Source of the DNA: Phycisphaera sp.
GTDB lineage: Bacteria; Planctomycetota; Phycisphaerae; Phycisphaerales; UBA1924
Direction: 5' to 3'
Assembly: GCA_020639255.1 (NCBI GenBank)
Contig: JACKGZ010000004.1
Coordinates: 248,001-312,000, forward strand
DNA: 64,000 nucleotides
In this document: piece by piece, positions 33,975 through 42,079 of the stretch
Numbering within the stretch: the stretch's first letter is position 1
Layout of the letters: each line of letters begins with the position of its first letter
Position numbers and translations under genes: made by a program
Notes under the pieces: generated by a model
The model's database searches: none
Told to the model about the DNA's origin: nothing
The model's input: the letters and a program-made list of their open reading frames with translations, nothing else

Positions 33975-36566
33975 ATGAGAGTATCTCAAGCGGCGTGGCA
34001 AACATCCTTACGCATGATCAACATCGCAACCATCGCGTTGTCGTCAATGGGAGCCCTAACCGCTACAGGCCAAGCGACCAACGAAACAACCAAGCTCCTG
34101 TCCAGCGACGGTGCAGAAGGCGATAATTTTGGCTGGTCCGTTGCAATCAGTGATACCACGGCTGTTGTCGGGGCTTGGCACGACCGCGACAACGGCCCCA
34201 CCTCCGGATCTGCATACCTCTTCGATATTACTACCGGCCAGCAGATTGCCAAACTTCTGCCTAGCGACGGAAATCAAGGAGACGAGTTCGGTTGGTCTGT
34301 TGCAATCAGCGATACCAGGGCCGTGATCGGGGCTTGGCAGGACCGCGACAACGGCCCCTCCTCCGGATCTGCATACCTTTTCGATGCCACTACCGGCCAG
34401 CAGATTGCCAAACTTTTGCCTGGCGACGTAGGGCAGGGAGACCGATTTGGTTTTTCCGTTGCAATCAACGGCACTACGGCCGTGATTGGAGCTCAGACGA
34501 GCAGAAACAACGGCGTTAGGACTGGTTCTGCATACCTTTTCAACTCGACCACAGGTCAGCAGATCTCGAAACTGCTGCCGAGCGACGGGGCGGCTGTTGG
34601 CGGATTTGGATGTTCCGTTTCGATTAGCGGCACCACGGCAGTGATTGGGGTTAATGGGGACGATGACAACGCCATTGGATCCGGTTCTGCTTATGTCTTC
34701 GATACGACCACAGGCCAGCAGATCGTGAAACTGCTACCCATCGACGGGGCAGCGTTTGACGAGTTCGGCAATTCTGTTGCTATTTCCGGCAATACGGCCG
34801 TGGTCGGGGCCACAGGCGACGATGACAACGGCTCCGATTCCGGTTCTGCGTACGTCTTCGACACGAGCACAGGCCAGCAGATTGCCAAGCTCCTACCCAG
34901 CGACGGCACTGCGGGTGACCGGTTCGGTTGGTCCGTTGCAATCAGCGGCACCACGGCCTTGATCGGGGCTTCGCAACAAGATAGCAACGGTATTAGGAGT
35001 GGTTCTGCGTACCTCTTTGACACGACTACAGGTCAGCAGATCGCCAAACTCCTACCCAGCGATGGCGCTACGGATCACTGGTTCGGCGTCTCCGTTGCCA
35101 TCAATGGCGATACAGCAGTGATCGGGGCTTACAAAGATAACGACAACGGGATCGAATCCGGGTCTGCGTACCTCTTCTCGCGCGACAATGACGATGACGG
35201 AATACCAGACGATTGGGAGATCAACGGCATTCCCTACACCGATAGCAATGGATTCTCTCAGCGCTACATTTTGGACAGTAACGGTGACGGACAGTCGGAT
35301 GCGGATCCACTTAAGAAGGACATATTTGTCGAAGTCGATGCTATGGCAGGGCGTGCACCTTCGGCGGCAACACTCCAGCGTGTAGTAGATGCGTTTGACC
35401 CGCCCGGAAAGGTTCTTGTTCCCGCCGTTCCAGGACTCGCGGGTGGACAGCCAAATGTCAATCTGCATATCCAGCACTCGGGTGAGCGGTCGCTCACACT
35501 GACCAATAACGGGGACTACGGCAGCCCGATGATCAACCCATGGCTCGACTTCGCAGTTGACAAAGCCGCGTACTTTGGCACAACGATAGAGCGTGAAGGT
35601 CCCGATGCCGCCGCTCGGCTCGAAGCGAAACGAATGGTATACCGCTACTGCATCTTTGCCAACACGCACTCTGGCGGTTCAAGCGGTGGTCTTGCTGAGG
35701 GGATTCCCAGTGACGACTTTATGGTAACACTCGGTGCCTTTCCCACTACCGGTGGGACTGTGGACGAGCAGGCCGGTACATTTATGCACGAACTCGGGCA
35801 TGCGCTCGGGCTCGGACACGGCGGCGGCGACAACCTCCACTACAAGCCGAACTACTACAGCGTCATGAATTACTGGTGGACGATGCCCAATGCATGGCAG
35901 GGCGCGACATGGGGGCTTCGTTATTCTGAACATAAACTACCAACACTCGACGAGATGTCGCTGAGCGAGCCCTCCGGGATCGGAGCGATGCTTCCAGGTG
36001 TTGTGGTGCCATACAGGATGAGCGGAGCATCGACGTGTTCCACAGCATTCTGCTGGCAGAATCCACAAACGCAAGACACTGGCTGTTTCTCGTATGCCTC
36101 ACTGGCGAATAATGCTGCCGTGGACTGGAACAGCGATTGTCACCCCACACCTGGAACCGTATCTGCAGATTTGAATGACTTGTCATTCCTTCTACCTGTC
36201 AACGCTACCTTCGACGAGAGGGTCGCCAATGGATCCGGGCTCACACCATTAGAGGGGCACAATGACTGGCTCAATCTTCATTACAACGTCCAAACGACTC
36301 CGACGTTTGCTCCAGGATCTTCGCCACAAGAACTGTATTGCCGGTATGATTCCGAAGTCATTGCATTTATGTCGTCAATTCCGCCTCCGCCCACCACTTG
36401 TCTCGCCGACACCAACGGCGACGGTATGGTAACGCCCGCCGATTTCAGTGCTTGGGTTGCAGCATTCAACACACAGACCCCAGAATGCGATCAAAACGGT
36501 GACGGCTCATGCACGCCCGCCGACTTCAGCGCCTGGGTAGCCAACTACAACGCAGGTTGCAACTAG
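33975..36566 (+). CDS. Secreted FG-GAP propeller - metzincin protease with GC-type dockerin
   Basis: Exported protein of 863 aa. Signal peptide (1-33); seven ~52-residue FG-GAP-like repeats (about 40-402, motif 'FGWSVAISGTTAVIGA' and 'SGSAYLFDTTTGQQI'), predicting a propeller; a Ca-binding linker ('DNDDDGIPDDWE'); then a zinc-protease domain beginning 'DIFVEVDAM' with HELGHALGLGH (H605, E606, H609, H615) and a Met-turn 'SVMNYWW' (M631), the metzincin pattern. The tail is the dockerin pair ending NAGCN. The ATG at 33975 is chosen because GGAG lies six bases upstream and a signal peptide starts there; the open frame upstream belongs to a transposase relic. Likely a surface-held metalloprotease. 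Confidence 0.88.
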   Translation: MRVSQAAWQTSLRMINIATIALSSMGALTATGQATNETTKLLSSDGAEGDNFGWSVAISDTTAVVGAWHDRDNGPTSGSAYLFDITTGQQIAKLLPSDGNQGDEFGWSVAISDTRAVIGAWQDRDNGPSSGSAYLFDATTGQQIAKLLPGDVGQGDRFGFSVAINGTTAVIGAQTSRNNGVRTGSAYLFNSTTGQQISKLLPSDGAAVGGFGCSVSISGTTAVIGVNGDDDNAIGSGSAYVFDTTTGQQIVKLLPIDGAAFDEFGNSVAISGNTAVVGATGDDDNGSDSGSAYVFDTSTGQQIAKLLPSDGTAGDRFGWSVAISGTTALIGASQQDSNGIRSGSAYLFDTTTGQQIAKLLPSDGATDHWFGVSVAINGDTAVIGAYKDNDNGIESGSAYLFSRDNDDDGIPDDWEINGIPYTDSNGFSQRYILDSNGDGQSDADPLKKDIFVEVDAMAGRAPSAATLQRVVDAFDPPGKVLVPAVPGLAGGQPNVNLHIQHSGERSLTLTNNGDYGSPMINPWLDFAVDKAAYFGTTIEREGPDAAARLEAKRMVYRYCIFANTHSGGSSGGLAEGIPSDDFMVTLGAFPTTGGTVDEQAGTFMHELGHALGLGHGGGDNLHYKPNYYSVMNYWWTMPNAWQGATWGLRYSEHKLPTLDEMSLSEPSGIGAMLPGVVVPYRMSGASTCSTAFCWQNPQTQDTGCFSYASLANNAAVDWNSDCHPTPGTVSADLNDLSFLLPVNATFDERVANGSGLTPLEGHNDWLNLHYNVQTTPTFAPGSSPQELYCRYDSEVIAFMSSIPPPPTTCLADTNGDGMVTPADFSAWVAAFNTQTPECDQNGDGSCTPADFSAWVANYNAGCN
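34107..35180 (+). repeat. Seven tandem ~156-bp coding repeats
   Basis: Within the propeller-metzincin gene, seven units of about 156 bp recur with high nucleotide similarity, for example TCTGCGTACCTCTTCGACAC-like and CCAGCAGATTGCCAAACT-like blocks. This suggests recent duplication or gene conversion among blades. Confidence 0.8.
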
Positions 36567-36614
36567 TCGACCAGTTCATCCACATCCCTCCCCGATCCGA
36601 ACACGAACTCCCTT

Positions 36615-37410
36615 TCACTCATCCACATCAGCCAGCCTGAGATCCGGCGGCCTCCCAAACGGGATCCGCCTGGGCGCTGCGTCCTTCTGGCCGTGCATCG
36701 TGGCGATGTAGACCTTGTCGACCCCGTAGCGGGCGTTAATCTTGTCGATGGCCGCCCAGAGCTGGCGGCTGTGACGCTCGCCCTCGAAGAGTGGGAGCTG
36801 CGCGTCGGGCGGGGACAGGTCCATGAGCGTGACGGCCACCATCAGCACATCGGCGACGGGGGCTTCCTGCCAGAGTGTCACCAGCGTCTCATACATCTCG
36901 ACCGTGTCCGCCGTGTGACCGAGCAGGGCCCAGTCCCCCCACTGGCTCCGGTCGGCGTACTGCAGCGCCAGAAACAGCTTCCCCGCGACGTAGCCCTCCC
37001 GCCGCATCCGCTGAGCCGCCTTGCTGAGCAGACGCACCGCGACGCCCCACGCCTTGTCGTGCGCCCGGTACTTGGGCGCGAGCACATGCTGGTGCCCGAT
37101 CGTTTGTCGGCGTGTCTTCGGGCCGAGCAGGTGCTCGCCCCTGATCCACTCGTACCAGTACTCGCCCAGCACCGAGCCCCAGGCGTCCTTGAGCTGGCGC
37201 TTGGAGCGAGCGTACAGCCCCTCCATCGTCGTGATGCCCTTGGCCCGCAAGCGCCTGTTGATGCCCCTGTTGATGCCGGGCAGGTCGGTCAGCTTTAGGG
37301 CGAGCAAGGGGCCGGGCAGCTCCGAGCGCCCGACGACCGTCAGCTCGTTGGGCGTCGGCGTGATGACGATTGGCCTGCCGCGCAGTTCGGGGCGGGTAGC
37401 TTTTCCTCAT
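36615..37410 (-). pseudogene. Y-family DNA polymerase (DinB/UmuC-like), N-terminally deleted
   Basis: C-terminal part of a Y-family translesion polymerase. The frame is open from just after a TGA near 37411: 'TPTPNELTVVGRSELPG', then a helix-hairpin-helix 'LTDLPGINRGINRRL' (thumb) and the little-finger region to 'LPLFEGERHSRQLW' and 'HGQKDAAPRRIPFG' at the C-terminus. The palm and fingers, about 200 residues with all catalytic Asp/Glu, are absent, and no in-frame start precedes it. Inactive relic. It lies downstream of a two-component operon whose other side is an SRAP relic on the same strand. Confidence 0.8.
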
Positions 37411-37584
37411 CCGATCACCGGAGCGCAATAGGAGAGCAAATTGCCGGGATGTCATTCCCCAACGACACCGTGGCCTAGATCCCACAGGAATAGTGCACAG
37501 GAGGCCAATCAAGCCACAGATCACTCTTCCTTAACGCGACCGTCCGTGCTTACCTGGGAGAGTGAGCCTAACCATTCCGGTCAT

Positions 37585-38769
37585 TCATGCGGCGTCTTGT
37601 CGCTGCTCAATGATCGGAACGACGACGGCAATCTCCCCCGAACAGAGTTTGGTAAGCTGGAGCTCTCGGAGCTTGGCGATCACGACGGACGTAAGCACGC
37701 TCCCCGACACAAGCAGAGGCTTACCGTCTTTGGTCATCACATCCTCGGTCACACACATGCCCGGCTCAAGCTTTGCAATGGGAAGCCGCATGGCAGTCCC
37801 ATCTGCAGAATCGTGCTCAAGCTCGGCTTCTTGCGAGGCCTTCCGACATGCATCGATTATGCGGCGATCATGTATCTGGCTTCTCTCAATCGTCCCGGTA
37901 AAGGCAGCGCGTCGATCGTAGTTGCTAATTATTACGGCTTTTCGGAAATCGACTGCCATTCGTAGTATCGAACAGTACGTTGCCAGGCGAATCGCCGAAT
38001 CGTTGTAAACATGGAGTTCTGCGAAGGAGATATCCGCAGGCAGTTGATGGATCTCGCGTTGCCTTGCGATGATCTCCGATACTACTCCCAGCTTCGGGAT
38101 GTGCTGAAGTAGCTTTGCACCAAGGTGAGCATGCCTATCGAGTGTCTCATCCGAGATTGTTTCAAGATGAGCACCGCTGTCGACAACTGCGCTCCCGATC
38201 ATGCAGAGAGTGGAAGCGATTGAGAGCCGCCAATCGCTCGCAACCCCGAGGTGTTTCGCAATCCGCATCGCGTCAACCCTAACCGCCTCATTAGTTTGCG
38301 CAAACCGCGGATCTGCGAGCGAAACGATCTGAGTGAGAATCTTGATGCTGCCAGCGACAGTGTCCCTCAACAATACATGCTCTGCTTCCTCCAACTCGTA
38401 CTGTCTGATGCAGTCTTGTATCACGAGTTCGATCTGCTCGCTCGAACAGGGTTTGTTGAGGAATCGGTAGATCTGCCCCTCATTGATCGCATTGATGGCA
38501 GTTTGCTGATCGGCATTCCCTGTCAGCATCACAGCGATGCTCCGCCTACTCACTTTGTGCGCCGCCTTGAGGAAAGCCACCCCGTCCATCCCGGGCATCC
38601 GCATATCGGTGATGATCACAGCAAACGGCCCCTGGGTGCGAATCGCTTCGAGACCAGCCTGCCCCCCCTCGGCCGTGACGAGGTTTAGATTCATCCCGAG
38701 CATCCGCTTAAAACCCGAAAGCACATTTGGTTCATCATCAACCATCAATACTTTGTGTTGAGTGCTCAT
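37585..38769 (-). CDS. Response regulator with degenerate HD domain
   Basis: 394-aa receiver plus output protein. Receiver at 1-125 has DDE (11-13), phospho-acceptor D55 and K105-P106. The output region (about 130-310) aligns by shape to RpfG-type HD domains, but where HDIGK is expected it has 'CMIGSA', and no GYP motif is seen; 'DRHAHLGAKLLQHIP' is the recognisable remnant. It probably cannot hydrolyse cyclic di-GMP and may act as a binding partner. The start overlaps the stop of the upstream HDOD regulator (ATGA), so translation is coupled. Third gene of a kinase-regulator-regulator operon. Confidence 0.85.
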   Translation of the reverse strand: MSTQHKVLMVDDEPNVLSGFKRMLGMNLNLVTAEGGQAGLEAIRTQGPFAVIITDMRMPGMDGVAFLKAAHKVSRRSIAVMLTGNADQQTAINAINEGQIYRFLNKPCSSEQIELVIQDCIRQYELEEAEHVLLRDTVAGSIKILTQIVSLADPRFAQTNEAVRVDAMRIAKHLGVASDWRLSIASTLCMIGSAVVDSGAHLETISDETLDRHAHLGAKLLQHIPKLGVVSEIIARQREIHQLPADISFAELHVYNDSAIRLATYCSILRMAVDFRKAVIISNYDRRAAFTGTIERSQIHDRRIIDACRKASQEAELEHDSADGTAMRLPIAKLEPGMCVTEDVMTKDGKPLLVSGSVLTSVVIAKLRELQLTKLCSGEIAVVVPIIEQRQDAA

Positions 38770-39953
38770 GCGGCGCCCTCCAATGGTAGATTTAACGAGA
38801 GATCAAATCCGGTTGAAGTCATACCAGTTGTATCCATTTCGAGTCTCTCAACCAACTTCGTTGCCTTCTGTCGGGCACGAGCCACATGGACATATACTGC
38901 AGGGTGGGTAATGCTGAGATCCGGAACACCAACCGGACGGCTTTGATTCAGAACCGCATCCACGATTCTGTTCTCAAAGGCCCAGATCCCGAGTGCATAT
39001 GCCCCAACCGCCTGCTGCGACACACCAAACTCATCTGTTTCTGCCTGTGAGAGTGATATTCGTTCGTTTTCGACCCGCTCCATCGCTCTCTGCCATGGCT
39101 CAGAGCGAAACGCGATCAGAATCGCTCGCCCGATGAGCGCGAGAGTCCCCGCCAATCTCGCGGATTCGCACACCGAGATGGGTTGGCCGTGAGCCCTGGC
39201 ATACATCTCAGCCTGAGCTCCAAGTTCCATGCTTTCATGCCAGATCTGTGAGAGGTAGGCATTCCGTCGATCACCACTGCTGAGCGATTCAAAGATCTTT
39301 GCAACGAGCACCAGAGACCTAAGGTTGACAAAACCAATTCGGTGCACTGCATCTGTGATCGATTCGACTCGCTTGGGCAGACAATAGAATGCCGAGTTGA
39401 CGAGCTGGAGCACCTTCACCGATAAGCCAATATCCTGCGACACGATCGCCGATATTTCATTCACCGTAGTATCTTCGTTCTCTAATGCCTCTAGAAGATC
39501 CTTATATATTGAACTCATAACTGGAAGCGATTCGATCTCGGGTACACACCCGGCTAGCCGCGACTCCTTGAGTTCTTTGCCGAGGCGGAGCGATTGCTCG
39601 ACCGACTCTATAATCTTGCTCGTATCGCAAGGTTTCTGAAGGAATCGGTGAATCGCACCAATGTGCTCGATGAGCGACAACTGGTCGGTTTGACCAGACA
39701 GGATAATCCGGTGGGTCGCGGGCCATCTGTGGCGAATGACATCGAGTAATTCAGCGCCGTTCATGCCGGGCATGCGCATATCGCTGACGACAATGTCGGC
39801 CGCCACATTCTCGAGTTGCTGAATCGCCTGCATTCCGGATTCCGAAAACCGCGTATGCCAATCAGGTCTATCTGATCGGCATTCTCGGCGTAATCCGCTC
39901 AGAATGTGCGGCTCATCATCGACGAAGAGAACACGTACAGGATGGCTGTCCAT
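38766..39953 (-). CDS. Response regulator with HDOD domain
   Basis: 395-aa protein: receiver (1-125) with DDE (12-14), phospho-acceptor D58 and conserved K109-P110, followed by an HDOD domain (about 130-345; 'VSQDIGLSVKVLQLVNSAFY', 'AVHRIGFVNLRSLVL', 'LAGTLALIGRAIL'). HDOD domains are non-catalytic HD relatives used in signalling scaffolds. It overlaps the kinase stop and the next regulator start by single to four bases, giving a tight three-gene operon (kinase, HDOD regulator, HD regulator). The output is probably protein-protein, not DNA binding. Confidence 0.9.
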   Translation of the reverse strand: MDSHPVRVLFVDDEPHILSGLRRECRSDRPDWHTRFSESGMQAIQQLENVAADIVVSDMRMPGMNGAELLDVIRHRWPATHRIILSGQTDQLSLIEHIGAIHRFLQKPCDTSKIIESVEQSLRLGKELKESRLAGCVPEIESLPVMSSIYKDLLEALENEDTTVNEISAIVSQDIGLSVKVLQLVNSAFYCLPKRVESITDAVHRIGFVNLRSLVLVAKIFESLSSGDRRNAYLSQIWHESMELGAQAEMYARAHGQPISVCESARLAGTLALIGRAILIAFRSEPWQRAMERVENERISLSQAETDEFGVSQQAVGAYALGIWAFENRIVDAVLNQSRPVGVPDLSITHPAVYVHVARARQKATKLVERLEMDTTGMTSTGFDLSLNLPLEGAA

Positions 39954-41512
39954 TATGCAACCGCCTTGACAGCGCTGCCCATTTTAAGAGGCAGCCGAAG
40001 AGTAAATACTGTTCCTTCACCGTGGACGCTCTCGCACGAAATCGAGCCATTATGCTTGTTCACAACGATATCGCGGCTGATCGCAAGCCCTTGGCCGGTA
40101 CCCTTACCGACCTCCTTCGTGGTAAAGAATGGATCGTACATTTTCGCAATTACCGAGTCAGGGATTCCAGTTCCGTTATCGGAGATCTTGATTTCAGCCC
40201 ATTCGTCTGTGTAGCTCGTAATGATCTGGATCCTCCCTTTGTCTGCACCTTGTCTTTCCGCTATCGCATCAGCCGCGTTTGTCACGAGGTTTAAGATCAC
40301 CTGATTAAATTCTGCGATCAAGCAAGGCACGGCTGGCATTTCGCGATCTAGAGCCATCTCGATCGAGGCTACATGCTTCCACCTGTTGCTACAGACTGTC
40401 ACCGTTGATTCGATCGCGCGGTTGATGTCTGCCATTGCGAGTTCAGCTGATCCGGGATGAGAGAACTCTTTCATTGCTCCAACAATCTTGGTGATTCGCT
40501 CAAGCCCTTCTAACGACTGAGTCAATGCGAGCGGTATCTCTTCCCGGATAAAGTCGTAATCGAGCCGAACCAGAATGTCCTGGATTTCAGCGTTCCGCTC
40601 CTGCCAACCCATTGCAGGGGCGTTCGGATCTATCTGTTCTGCATAGCTGTCGATTACGCTCAGGAACGCCGCCATATGCTTTTTAACAAATCTGGTATTG
40701 TCGCCTACATACTGGCAAGGGGTATTGATCTCATGGGCAATACCCGCCGCAAGTTGACCTATGGATTCCAGCTTCTGAGCGTGTAATAGCTGGTCCTGCA
40801 ACATAGATCTCTCTATGATTTCCGCCTGGAGGGCATCGGTATTCTCCGAAAGCTCTCGTGTTCTCAACTCAACCTCGTGCTCGATAACAGCCTTCATCGA
40901 TTCCAGCTTTGCCAGATTGCAAGCGACTTGTTTCATTTCCTTCGTCGCACGAATACAGCCATATATGAGGAATACATCTTCATAAAGAACCCAACCAACA
41001 AATTCTGCTATTCGCCAAGGTGTAGGCGATTCAATCCCATACACAGGCCCTGTCCAATATACCGAACGCACTACATAATCAATCGCAACCACACAAGTTG
41101 GAAGGATGAGTACAGACCATTCCCGATATAGAGATAGAAACGCAAGTGAGCCAAAGATGTGAAAGTGCGATTCCATCCTTCCGCCACTCAAGTGAATAAA
41201 CAGAATAGAGAAGCACACCTGAGATATAGCAATGACATTCCGCGTAAGCCTTGTTCCGCTCATCCGCCAGATCATCAGAGTCGGTATGGCTGTCGCAATC
41301 CCAGCGACCACAATCGCTGTCGCGATATGCACATTGGTATCTCTACCAAGACCTTCCCAGGTTGATGGAGCAAGAAACACCGCCGCCAGCGTCGCAGCCA
41401 GAAACTGGAGCGGCATGAGGCATGCGAACATTTTGTCAATCTGCTTGCACAAACTGACTGACCTCTCGTTATACAGCACTACCGCACGCGAGTCGACATC
41501 AATTGTGTTCAT
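39953..41512 (-). CDS. Membrane-bound sensor histidine kinase
   Basis: 519-aa kinase. Residues about 30-190 form five or six transmembrane helices with 'GRMESHFHIFGSLAFLSLYREW', a His-rich segment found in some bacterial integral membrane sensors. A coiled coil (about 195-245) leads to the HisKA box 'AHEINTP' (phospho-acceptor H260). The HATPase domain has N box 'NLVTNAADAI', G1 'DNGTGI' and G2 'GTGQGLAIS'. It should phosphorylate the two receiver proteins encoded directly downstream, to which it is translationally coupled. The ligand is unknown; the His-rich membrane segment might bind a metal or haem (inference). Confidence 0.92.
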   Translation of the reverse strand: MNTIDVDSRAVVLYNERSVSLCKQIDKMFACLMPLQFLAATLAAVFLAPSTWEGLGRDTNVHIATAIVVAGIATAIPTLMIWRMSGTRLTRNVIAISQVCFSILFIHLSGGRMESHFHIFGSLAFLSLYREWSVLILPTCVVAIDYVVRSVYWTGPVYGIESPTPWRIAEFVGWVLYEDVFLIYGCIRATKEMKQVACNLAKLESMKAVIEHEVELRTRELSENTDALQAEIIERSMLQDQLLHAQKLESIGQLAAGIAHEINTPCQYVGDNTRFVKKHMAAFLSVIDSYAEQIDPNAPAMGWQERNAEIQDILVRLDYDFIREEIPLALTQSLEGLERITKIVGAMKEFSHPGSAELAMADINRAIESTVTVCSNRWKHVASIEMALDREMPAVPCLIAEFNQVILNLVTNAADAIAERQGADKGRIQIITSYTDEWAEIKISDNGTGIPDSVIAKMYDPFFTTKEVGKGTGQGLAISRDIVVNKHNGSISCESVHGEGTVFTLRLPLKMGSAVKAVA

Positions 41513-41807
41513 TTTCTATCTCACACATTGATCTTATTTATGAATTGACGATAGACTACCCGTTTGGGTGGCACACGACTCATTTCTATATCGTCATGGC
41601 ACGATTGAAAGTACTCAGAGAGATTGATTATCCGAATTTCAGTTCGACTCTCCCCCCCATACAGGAAGCTTGTCGAGCAGATTTTCCGGTTATAACCGAC
41701 CGAGACCTTAGACTAATGGTAATGGCCAATCAGCTGACGGCTTACCCGTCATCGCAAATCGACATGGCACTACACTGATATGTGTGGAAATATCATTGCA
41801 GGATTGT
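41513..41807. other. AT-richer intergenic region upstream of kinase
   Basis: About 295 bp with lower GC than its surroundings, presumably holding the promoter of the kinase operon. A 61-codon open stretch (41596-41778, plus strand) is present, but it lacks a ribosome site and recognisable features, so I do not call it a gene. Confidence 0.4.
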
Positions 41808-42067
41808 TTATTTGATTTGACACGGATTCGCACGAATGTTGAGGATCATCGATGCCGCGACGACATCCACTGATGACGAGGGCATGGAGACAGACTTGCG
41901 GTCCCTGAGTGAAGCCTGGGAATTACTCCATTCCTCGGTCGGGGCGACGTTGTATCTGCGGGCGGGCCGGGCATCGAACGCAGGAACTTATTCAGGGACG
42001 AGATGTAGGCGCTGAGCTGCTCGTAGATACGGAGCCAGGTGTAGGCGTGGACGTAGCGGCCGCACAT
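41808..42067 (-). pseudogene. SRAP (SOS response-associated peptidase) N-terminal relic, frameshifted
   Basis: Starts with MCGRYV, the invariant N-terminus of SRAP/HMCES-YedK proteins (catalytic Cys2). After about 35 codons the frame shifts by one base near 41960-41970, in the GGCCCGCCCGC run; the other frame then reads 'RRYNVAPTEEW', the second SRAP signature. It ends after ~45 more codons at a stop, without the catalytic Glu/His region of the full ~220-aa protein. So it is both truncated and frameshifted. It lies just before the two-component operon; the Y-polymerase relic lies just after it. Confidence 0.8.
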
Positions 42068-42079
42068 GGCGTCATCGTA

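Noticed and set aside
34107..35180. Possible CRISPR-like array
   Set aside because: The ~156-bp repeats are protein-coding propeller blades with no spacer structure and no cas genes nearby.
33027..36566. Single 1179-aa transposase-protease fusion gene
   Set aside because: A ribosome site and signal peptide occur at 33975, and the transposase part stops matching its family at 33845; the continuous frame is accidental.
41503..41778. Small gene upstream of the kinase operon
   Set aside because: No ribosome site, no conserved-looking motif, and it overlaps the likely promoter of the kinase.
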